DNA of 6,000 nt, from positions 1 through 6,000 of the forward strand of contig JAAXQB010000042.1 in NCBI GenBank assembly GCA_012329085.1. The letters run 5' to 3'. The position numbers and the translations under genes were made by a program. The notes beneath the pieces were generated by a model. It worked only from the letters and a program-made list of their open reading frames with translations. It did not search any database and was not told the DNA's origin. Below, piece after piece: positions 1 through 6,000 of the stretch. The DNA is from Methanosarcinales archaeon (lineage in GTDB: Archaea > Halobacteriota > Methanosarcinia > Methanosarcinales > Methanosarcinaceae). Every line of letters starts with the position of its first letter. The first letter of the stretch is position 1.

Positions 1-1175
1 ACCACTTCCACCTGCCCATTCATCAACATCGGCAAAAGCCAATCGCGAAGTTCGGCGAGTTTTTGGTTTTCTTTACGGATGATTTCAACTTTATCTAATG
101 TGGATTGTATTTGCGATTGAAAACTAATTAAATTCTTTTTTGGAGGGATAACTACTTTTAAATCTTTAACATATTTGAAGTGTCTTTCATATTTACCATA
201 ATTTGGAATTTGCGTTATTACACTTTGTAAAAAAAGATAAATGTAAAAAACTAAGTTAGGTTCAAATTTTAATATCTGGGTTCCATCCGCACCTCTAAAA
301 AAAGTAAAATTAACATATCTTAAGGTACACGAATGATCACCAAAAATTATCAATGGAAGATTTGTAATTGGATTAGGTTCATTTGTATATCCTGAGATAA
401 AAGAACCAGTATCTTGCGTTATTACTGGGAAATTTCCACTACTCAATATATCTTTCGATTGAACTTTTTTTGAAGTATCATTGTATTTATCTAGTATCTT
501 TCCAATTTTACTTACCTCCCACCCTTCAGGGATTTCTCTTTTTAGTTTTTCGTTGTAGACCATTTTTCCGCCAGTGCTTTTGTAGGGGTTGCCGTTTTTG
601 TCGGGAAAATCAAATTGCACAAACCAGTAATCATACAAAGTCTTTGCCATTTTTTCCAGTTCAGCATTTATTTTGTTGTTGAGTTCTATTTTTTCGTCAA
701 GAGTTGATAGGACAGATGCGATTTTTTGTTGCTCTTTTAAATTTTCCGGATAACTAATTTTTATGTTTCTTAAATTTTGATTATATATTCTTGTTATAGT
801 ACTCCCATTTGTAGTTTCCCAAGGTTTTGTCTGATAAAAATAATATAGATACTCATTAAGAATTTTTGATTCATCATTTGCTATCCATACAATATTTGAA
901 TCCTGAAAATAAGCAGATTCTCCATTATAAATTACAGTCTTTCCAACAGTTCCAGCGGCTGAAATTAAGATGTCTCCTTTCTTGGGATATGAATATTTTT
1001 TACGAAAATTGTTATATAGTTTTTTATCAATAAACACATCTGCGTTAGAACCAAATGTGGAAATTTTGTAAAATGGTATATCACCAAACTCGCTAGTCTG
1101 GTATTTCATAACTCTTTTACACATAGAAACTTTGCCAACCTTGCCAAGTGTAGTTGTTTTTATTTTAGTTTTCAT
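1..1175 (-). CDS. hsdS: Type I R-M specificity subunit HsdS (C-terminus cut by window edge)
   Basis: HsdS is the DNA-reading subunit of a Type I R-M complex; it sets the sequence methylated by HsdM and recognised before cleavage by HsdR. The frame is open from the ATG at 1175-1173 to base 1 with no stop, giving at least 391 residues, against a usual length near 400-450. The layout is classical. Target recognition domain (TRD) 1 spans about residues 10-145, with the typical segment ISAAGTVGK at 71-79. A central conserved helical region follows at about 147-220, from KEQQKIASVLSTLDEKI to the EIPEGWE that opens TRD2. TRD2 is about 220-343, with GKYERHFKYVKDLKVVIPP at its end, and a distal conserved helix follows, ending in LRDWLLPMLMNGQV at 377-389. 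That last motif normally lies close to the C-terminus, so probably only a short tail is missing. The start is chosen because TRD1 begins immediately after it. It overlaps the hsdM end by 11 nt. The target sequence cannot be predicted from this alone. Confidence 0.95.
   Translation of the reverse strand, partial: MKTKIKTTTLGKVGKVSMCKRVMKYQTSEFGDIPFYKISTFGSNADVFIDKKLYNNFRKKYSYPKKGDILISAAGTVGKTVIYNGESAYFQDSNIVWIANDESKILNEYLYYFYQTKPWETTNGSTITRIYNQNLRNIKISYPENLKEQQKIASVLSTLDEKIELNNKINAELEKMAKTLYDYWFVQFDFPDKNGNPYKSTGGKMVYNEKLKREIPEGWEVSKIGKILDKYNDTSKKVQSKDILSSGNFPVITQDTGSFISGYTNEPNPITNLPLIIFGDHSCTLRYVNFTFFRGADGTQILKFEPNLVFYIYLFLQSVITQIPNYGKYERHFKYVKDLKVVIPPKKNLISFQSQIQSTLDKVEIIRKENQKLAELRDWLLPMLMNGQVEV
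1165..1175 (-). promoter_or_regulatory. hsdM stop / hsdS start overlap (11 nt), likely translational coupling
   Basis: The ATG of hsdS (1175-1173) lies inside the last codons of hsdM, whose TAA is at 1167-1165, and the two genes use different frames. Just upstream is AAAAAAGCTGAAGT, which has no well-placed Shine-Dalgarno core. Ribosomes finishing hsdM could therefore re-start on hsdS, helping keep M and S in proportion. The overlap is seen; the coupling is inferred. Confidence 0.6.
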
Positions 1176-2793
1176 ACTTCAGCTTTTTTAAATTATCCTT
1201 AACTTCCTTTTCTAGTTTTTTTGACTGCGAAAACATTTCATCCAGATTTTTCTGATATTCACTAATCTTATTTTCAAATTCTTCTGCCGTAATATCGGTA
1301 TATTCAATCTTTATTTCAAAATATTGACCTGCTGAAAAAGAATAATTTTTCTCTTTTATTTCTTCATAATCAACCACTACTGATAAATCTTCAATTTGTT
1401 CTTTATTATGAAAAGCATCAATGATTTCTTGCTCTTCTTCACTACTCAAAACAGTTTTTTGATTTGTTCCTTCTTTTACTTTTGTTCCCAGTTTTGAAGC
1501 ATCCATCAAAACCACTTTTCCGTCTCGGTTTTCTTTATCAATAAAAATTACAGAAACATTTGTTCCAGTGGTGGCAAAAATATTGCTCGGCATACTGACA
1601 ACTCCTTTGAGCATTTTTTCATCAATCAGTTTTTGACGGATTTTCTTTTCAATTCCACTTTGAGCCGTGATAAAACCAGTTGGCACAACAATTGCCGCTT
1701 TCCCTTCGGCTGAAAGTGAATAAATAATATGTTGCAAAAACAAGAGATAAATCGCCATTGATTCTTTTTTCTTTTTTGGAATATTTGGAATACCTGCAAA
1801 AAATCGTTCGTTATTTTCTTTGGTATCAATATCTTCTCGCCATTTGCTGAAATCTAATTTGAAAGGTGGGTTAGAAACAATATAATCAAATTTCATTAAA
1901 TCTTGCCCTTGTTTGTGATACGGGTCTTTGATGGTATTTCCTTTAATGATATTGGAAATAGAATGAACGAGATTATTCAAAATTAAATTCAAACGCAAAA
2001 GCCCTGATGATTTTTGCGAAATATCTTGAGAATAAATCGTGCATTTATCTTCGCCGATTTGATGGGCTAAATTCATCAGCAATGTTCCAGAACCTGCGGA
2101 AGGGTCATAAGCTGTTACATTTTGAACTGACTTATCAACCAGCACCTTTGCCATTATTTTTGAAATAGCGTGCGGAGTGTAATATTCCGCATAAACTCCG
2201 CCACCATCGCTATTATAATCTTTAATTAAATATTCAAAAATATGAGAAAAGAAATCAAATTTCTCATTAAAAATTTCTTCAAAACTAAATTCCATTAATT
2301 GATTTACAAGAGCTCTTGCAAAATCATCTCGTTTGGAGCTATCGGTGATATATTGAGTGAGCTCATCAAAGAGTGTTATTTTTGTTCCACCGTCAGTTTT
2401 AACCGCAAAAATATCATTATTGAAAATCGCAATATCTCGCAATGTATCATCAAAAAGTTTTCCGAATTGTTCTTCATTTTGCCTATTATGAAGACTTGAT
2501 AAAAAATGCTCTGGTTTTAACCTTGCACTATCAGCACTCATTTTTAGCAAAAGCATTTCGTATTCATTGTCTGAATATTCGGAGATTGTCTTTTCCCAAT
2601 TTTCTGAATTTTTAAGTTTTGGAGCAAGTTGTTTTACCTCATAGCCAAATTTATCATTCATAAATTTATAGAGGAAAACTTGAGTGATGATTTTAAATTC
2701 GTTTCCATCACCTCCAAGCCCATAGGCACTACAAATCCCTTTGAGATTATCAATGAGTGTTTTTGTTTGGGTTGTAAAATTTTTATTTAACAT
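1165..2793 (-). CDS. hsdM: Type I R-M DNA adenine-N6 methyltransferase subunit HsdM
   Basis: The 542-residue product is the modification subunit. Two copies with one HsdS transfer a methyl group from S-adenosylmethionine to N6 of adenine in the target, protecting host DNA. The N-terminal helical HsdM_N-type domain covers about residues 5-170 (GLGGDGNEFKIITQVFLYKF at 25-44). The methyltransferase domain follows: YYTP at 204-207, the SAM-binding motif I DPSAGSG at 230-236, and the catalytic motif IV NPPF at 308-311. Motif IV is the N/D-PP-Y/F signature of amino-methyltransferases. The C-terminal 40 or so residues (about 500-540) are charged and predicted helical, as in family members where this tail contacts HsdS. 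The length is normal for the family (about 500-540) and no key residue is missing. The ATG overlaps the hsdR stop by 7 nt. A lysine run (340-343) is encoded by an A-rich tract at 1765-1777. The family assignment is very secure; activity is inferred from intact motifs. Confidence 0.97.
   Translation of the reverse strand: MLNKNFTTQTKTLIDNLKGICSAYGLGGDGNEFKIITQVFLYKFMNDKFGYEVKQLAPKLKNSENWEKTISEYSDNEYEMLLLKMSADSARLKPEHFLSSLHNRQNEEQFGKLFDDTLRDIAIFNNDIFAVKTDGGTKITLFDELTQYITDSSKRDDFARALVNQLMEFSFEEIFNEKFDFFSHIFEYLIKDYNSDGGGVYAEYYTPHAISKIMAKVLVDKSVQNVTAYDPSAGSGTLLMNLAHQIGEDKCTIYSQDISQKSSGLLRLNLILNNLVHSISNIIKGNTIKDPYHKQGQDLMKFDYIVSNPPFKLDFSKWREDIDTKENNERFFAGIPNIPKKKKESMAIYLLFLQHIIYSLSAEGKAAIVVPTGFITAQSGIEKKIRQKLIDEKMLKGVVSMPSNIFATTGTNVSVIFIDKENRDGKVVLMDASKLGTKVKEGTNQKTVLSSEEEQEIIDAFHNKEQIEDLSVVVDYEEIKEKNYSFSAGQYFEIKIEYTDITAEEFENKISEYQKNLDEMFSQSKKLEKEVKDNLKKLKYEN
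2787..2793 (-). promoter_or_regulatory. hsdR stop / hsdM start overlap (7 nt), likely translational coupling
   Basis: The seven bases ATGTTAA hold both the hsdM start (2793-2791) and the hsdR stop (2789-2787). The bases before the ATG (AACGATTTAGCACT) contain no Shine-Dalgarno-like motif, so hsdM translation probably depends on ribosomes that have just ended hsdR. That would tie methylase synthesis to nuclease synthesis unless a promoter inside hsdR also drives hsdM; I cannot identify one with confidence. Confidence 0.6.
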
Positions 2794-5792
2794 AGTGCTA
2801 AATCGTTATTAAATTCGTTTAGATATTCTTTTACGACATATCCGTTTATATATTTTGCAGATTGCGGATCAAGATTGATTTTGTTTTTTTCAAACCCAGT
2901 AATAACAAGCGGTTGCATAAAATTATTAAAATAATTTTCATTATTGAGCATTCGGCTGTTAGTTAAGACTTTTTCGTCTGCTTCCGTTTTAATTGTAATT
3001 AGAACATCATGAATAATGCTTTCACGAGTTGTAATATTTTTCTTTTCTAAAATTCTCTTGTGCAATTTGGCGTATTTTTCATCATTATTGTATTTTGCTT
3101 TCAACAAATTATTTCGTCTGTTTAAATCAGTTATAGATTCATAAATTTGATCTAAAGCATGAATGTTTTTTGTCATTTCTTCTTGCGTGATTTCGTCTAA
3201 ATTCTTTTTCTTAAAAAGTTGTTTTAGTTCCTCGTAGAGTGAAATAAATTCTGGATCTTGCGGGTCAAAGTTTTTTGCCAGCTCCTCTCGTGCTTTTTTG
3301 AGTGAATCTTTGAGTTTATCAGCAATAACAAGTTCTTCTTCTGAAACTTTAATAAATTTGAAAATAATATCTTCCAAAGCAACATTTAAGAGATTGGTTG
3401 AAGTTGAATCTTTTTCTAAAGATTCTTTCAAATTTAACATATTGAGATGATTTGAAACCTCGTTATAAAGTGAACTTAACTTTTTAAAATCAATTTTATC
3501 TAAAAGCTCATAATTTCCTTGCAAACGGATAATATTATAAAGATCTCTTATATTTCCAAGAGCTTTTTTAATCTCTAAAACTTTTTTCTTATCTTCAATG
3601 GCGGTGATTTGCTGAGAAAATATTTCTGAATTTTTAAGATCAAAATAAAATAGTTTTTCTTTTATGTCTGCTATTTCTGCTTCAATATTTTCTTTAGACA
3701 TAAAAAGATTTGAATAAGTATTCATTTCATCGCCAAGTTCATCTTGCAGTTCATCAAAATAAGCTTTGTTCGTTACTTCAAATTCATGTCGAATATCGGC
3801 AAAATCTACGACATATCCATATCTAAAGTTTTTATACGGACGATTTACACGAGTAAGTGTTTGTAATAAATTATGATTTTTTATCACTCGCCCAATATAG
3901 AGTTTCTTTAATCTTTTGGCATCAAAACCAGTCAAAAGCATATTATAGACAAACAGTAAATCTATTTTTCCTGCTTTAAATTTTTCAACCCAATCTTTGC
4001 GTTCTTCTTTATCTCCTATATCATGCAAAATAAGTGCAGATGATAATTTATCTGTATATTTCTTATCAAAAAGCTCTTTCATCATTTTTGCCTGATCTGA
4101 ACTATCACAAACCACCATTCCACCAATAGTATTATCTCCGTGCATAATTCTACTTTTTTGGAAGTCATCAACAATATATTCTAGCATTGGCTCTACAAAT
4201 TTTTCGTGAGAATAAATAACTCTTTTTGACACATCTCCTTTTAAAATTTGTATTTGCTTTAAAGCTTCTTGCAGTTTCAATTTATAGTTCGTTTTAATTC
4301 CTTCTCGAATTAATTTCAAAGTATATCCGTCCGCAATAGAAGAATTGTAATAATATTTATGAATATAATCTCCAAAAAGATCTCTTGAGCGTCTTTTGTC
4401 GCCAATAAGTGGTGTTCCTGTAAGTCCAATAAGAATTGCATCTCTGTCAGAAGTCATAAGATTTGCAAGGAAACTTCCTTTTGGGTCATAACTCCTGTGA
4501 ACTTCATCTAAAAAATATACTCGTTGAGTATTTGTATCGTAACTTTTTGCCGTTAAAATATCGGCGTCTTCTTTAAATTTCTGAATATTTACAACGGTGA
4601 TTTCCTGTTTTCCTCTCAAATTATGAATGATTTTTTTGCTTTTAAAATCAGCTAAAAGTTCATTTTTAGAATTAACCGTATGCACCACAAGACCACGAGC
4701 TGTAAACTCTCGCTTTGCTTGAATCAATAAATCTAATCTATCAACAATAAAGTAAAATTTTGGAATTACTTCCTTTTTTTGAAAATAATCTGTTAGATAA
4801 TTGACATTATAAAAAGCCAGAGCCGTTTTTCCACTTCCTTGAGTGTGCCAAATAATTCCCTTTTTAATATCTTTATTAATAGTCTGCTCAATTGCTTTTG
4901 TTGCAAAAAACTGCTGATAACGCATTATATGTTTTTCTGGTCCATTGGATTCTTTTACATAAGCAATGCTATATTGCAAAAGTGTTTTTAATCTACTTTG
5001 GCTAAATAATGAAGTTAATATTCTATTTGTTGGAGTATCTACATCTTTATTTATAATAAATTCAGAAGAAAATTTTATGGATGATAAATTATTATCTTTT
5101 AAAACAAGATTTTCTGTTTCTTCATTTTCTGGGTTTAAAATGTTGAATAAATCTAATTTTTCAACTTTTGCATCTTCCTTAAAAGCATTGAAGTTTGCTT
5201 TTTTGTAAGAAGAACTAGAATAAAAAGCACCTTGAATCTGATCTATCGATTCGCTGTCGTATTCCATATTATTGGAAAATACGAGAATTTGAGAAATGTT
5301 TATGAATTTTCTAAACTTTTTATTTTGAAAACGAACATTGATTCGATTTCTTTCCGCTAAAGTTCCTTCTTTGTTGTTTGGCTTCTTTACTTCAATAAAA
5401 GCAAGAGGCATTCCGTTTATCAAAAGTGTTATATCTGGTCGAAACTCATCATCTCCATTTTTACAGGTGAGTTCAGTTACAACATTAAAAGTATTGTTTT
5501 CAAAGTTTTGAAAATCAATCAATTTCACTTCTGATGAGGAAATAAGCATTTGATAAAATTTTTCTCCTAAATCTTCATCATCAAGAGCAAGATTGATTTC
5601 TTCTAATTTTCTGTTAATTTGATCATCTTTAATGCCATCATTAATTTTTCTAATACTTTCATAAAAAATATCAGTAAAAATATTTGTATTTTCATCCCAT
5701 TTTGATTTTTGTAGTGATATGTAATTATACCCAAGCCTACAAAGATGTAGGATTGCTGGTATTTTTACTCTTGTATCTTCGTTGAATGCCAT
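2787..5792 (-). CDS. hsdR: Type I R-M restriction/translocase subunit HsdR
   Basis: The 1001-residue product is the ATP-dependent motor and nuclease subunit. It pulls DNA past the HsdM2S core and makes a double-strand break away from an unmethylated site. The N-terminus (NEDTRVKIPAILHL at 4-17) is typical of the family. The PD-(D/E)xK nuclease is seen as P119-D120 and E134-V135-K136; the 14-residue D-to-E spacing equals that of EcoR124I (D151, E165, K167). The superfamily 2 helicase motor follows: Walker A GSGKT at 319-323, DEVH box at 429-432, motif III TGTP at 458-461, motif V-like LLTGFDA at 619-625, and motif VI QTLTRVNRP at 644-652. About 670-920 is a charged helical region, and the last 80 or so residues form the C-terminal domain that in EcoR124I helps assembly. 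Length is standard (about 1000-1050). It starts 2 nt after the HTH gene; the next gene, hsdM, starts inside its end. All catalytic residues are present, so it is likely functional. Confidence 0.97.
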   Translation of the reverse strand: MAFNEDTRVKIPAILHLCRLGYNYISLQKSKWDENTNIFTDIFYESIRKINDGIKDDQINRKLEEINLALDDEDLGEKFYQMLISSSEVKLIDFQNFENNTFNVVTELTCKNGDDEFRPDITLLINGMPLAFIEVKKPNNKEGTLAERNRINVRFQNKKFRKFINISQILVFSNNMEYDSESIDQIQGAFYSSSSYKKANFNAFKEDAKVEKLDLFNILNPENEETENLVLKDNNLSSIKFSSEFIINKDVDTPTNRILTSLFSQSRLKTLLQYSIAYVKESNGPEKHIMRYQQFFATKAIEQTINKDIKKGIIWHTQGSGKTALAFYNVNYLTDYFQKKEVIPKFYFIVDRLDLLIQAKREFTARGLVVHTVNSKNELLADFKSKKIIHNLRGKQEITVVNIQKFKEDADILTAKSYDTNTQRVYFLDEVHRSYDPKGSFLANLMTSDRDAILIGLTGTPLIGDKRRSRDLFGDYIHKYYYNSSIADGYTLKLIREGIKTNYKLKLQEALKQIQILKGDVSKRVIYSHEKFVEPMLEYIVDDFQKSRIMHGDNTIGGMVVCDSSDQAKMMKELFDKKYTDKLSSALILHDIGDKEERKDWVEKFKAGKIDLLFVYNMLLTGFDAKRLKKLYIGRVIKNHNLLQTLTRVNRPYKNFRYGYVVDFADIRHEFEVTNKAYFDELQDELGDEMNTYSNLFMSKENIEAEIADIKEKLFYFDLKNSEIFSQQITAIEDKKKVLEIKKALGNIRDLYNIIRLQGNYELLDKIDFKKLSSLYNEVSNHLNMLNLKESLEKDSTSTNLLNVALEDIIFKFIKVSEEELVIADKLKDSLKKAREELAKNFDPQDPEFISLYEELKQLFKKKNLDEITQEEMTKNIHALDQIYESITDLNRRNNLLKAKYNNDEKYAKLHKRILEKKNITTRESIIHDVLITIKTEADEKVLTNSRMLNNENYFNNFMQPLVITGFEKNKINLDPQSAKYINGYVVKEYLNEFNNDLALC

Positions 5793-5794
5793 AA

Positions 5795-5992
5795 TTATTT
5801 CTGTATTAAATCACCAACACCAATCTCAAGAGCTTTCGCAATCTTTTTGAGTGTGTCGATAGTTGGATTTTGGTTCGTGCCGTCTGCTACCTTTACAATT
5901 GTGCTTAAAGACAAATCAGCAAGACGGGCAACTCTCTCAAGAGAATAACCTTTTTCGGCACGAATCTTTTTTAAATTTTTAGAAATGCTCAT
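5795..5992 (-). CDS. Small XRE/Cro-family HTH regulator at the head of the R-M operon
   Basis: The 65-residue protein is almost only a helix-turn-helix of the XRE/Cro/HTH_3 family. An opening helix (KNLKKIRAEKG at 5-15) leads to the HTH pair: SLERVARLADLS at 17-28 and the recognition-helix region LSTIVKVADGT at about 29-39. The family's closing signature NPTIDTLKKIAKALEI follows at 42-57. It has no extra sensor or dimerisation domain, so it probably binds DNA as a dimer through its last helices. It ends 2 nt before hsdR, so it is almost surely on the same transcript. By analogy with controller (C) proteins of Type II R-M operons, it may autoregulate and time expression of the nuclease; that role is inference. 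The alternative is an unrelated XRE repressor that happens to sit here. Only 8 bases upstream of its ATG are visible and they hold no in-frame stop, so a slightly longer N-terminus cannot be excluded, though MSISKNLKKIR fits a natural family start. Confidence 0.9.
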   Translation of the reverse strand: MSISKNLKKIRAEKGYSLERVARLADLSLSTIVKVADGTNQNPTIDTLKKIAKALEIGVGDLIQK

Positions 5993-6000
5993 ATTTAGTC

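Noticed and set aside
429..432. Considered whether DEVH instead of DEAH in HsdR (residues 429-432; coordinates here are residue numbers) marks a degenerate motor.
   Set aside because: Variation at the third position of the box is common among superfamily 2 translocases, and all other motor motifs are intact.
470..682. 70-codon open frame on the + strand.
   Set aside because: It lies antisense within hsdS, over a region whose minus-strand translation is clearly the conserved central HsdS helix, and its product resembles no known protein.
1765..1777. A6-G-A6 tract on the minus strand in hsdM, containing an in-frame A_AAA_AAG heptamer like the dnaX frameshift site.
   Set aside because: It encodes a plain lysine run in an A-rich gene. 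A -1 shift would only lead to a premature TGA about 40 codons on and lose the rest of the methyltransferase domain. I saw no stimulatory stem-loop, so composition is the simpler explanation.
1626..1829. 67-codon minus-strand frame inside hsdM.
   Set aside because: It is an out-of-frame shadow of the methyltransferase domain, in a segment where the hsdM frame encodes the region after motif IV.
2881..4790. Several runs of seven T on the + strand in hsdR (near 2884, 4630 and 4774), as possible phase-variation tracts.
   Set aside because: They are short, scattered and expected in low-GC coding sequence. Phase-variable R-M genes usually have longer homopolymers or longer repeat units.
4966..5208. 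80-codon open frame on the + strand, plus a 66-codon one at 2299-2499.
   Set aside because: Both are antisense to well-conserved hsdR and hsdM frames and look like chance openings in AT-rich DNA.
5993..6000. Possible promoter or end of an upstream gene in the last eight bases (minus strand GACTAAAT).
   Set aside because: There is too little sequence to support either a promoter or another gene.

Overview
The window is filled by one minus-strand operon encoding a Type I restriction-modification (R-M) system. Reading in the direction of transcription, from high to low coordinates, the order is a 65-residue XRE/Cro-type helix-turn-helix regulator (5992-5795), hsdR (5792-2787), hsdM (2793-1165) and hsdS (1175 to base 1, where the window cuts it). 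There is no non-coding stretch longer than a few bases. The regulator and hsdR are 2 nt apart, hsdR and hsdM overlap by 7 nt, and hsdM and hsdS overlap by 11 nt. This is what one expects of a single co-transcribed, translationally linked message. Its promoter lies beyond base 6000 and its terminator before base 1.

How the parts work together: HsdS carries two unlike target recognition domains and reads a bipartite DNA site. HsdM with HsdS forms an adenine-N6 methyltransferase that marks the host copies of the site. HsdR joins this core and uses ATP to translocate unmodified DNA, then cleaves it with its N-terminal PD-(D/E)xK nuclease. The catalytic motifs of HsdM (DPSAGSG, NPPF) and HsdR (PD...EVK, GSGKT, DEVH, TGTP, LTRVNRP) are all present, and all frames are open, so the system looks intact and probably active. 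HsdR is of the EcoR124I-like branch by its N-terminus and nuclease spacing.

Organism: a low-GC bacterium, roughly one third G+C by eye. None of the four starts has a convincing Shine-Dalgarno sequence, and all three visible stop codons are TAA. That fits Bacteroidota or candidate-phylum (Patescibacteria/CPR) genomes, among others. The sequence alone does not settle the taxon. No in-frame TGA occurs in about 2,000 codons, so there is no sign of TGA recoding.

The system itself is a known type. The parts most worth a second look are the tiny regulator fused to the front of the operon, which is a candidate controller protein in a Type I system, and the patchy base composition of hsdS, which suggests exchange of recognition domains. 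I see no tRNA, rRNA, CRISPR array, insertion sequence or clear inverted repeat.
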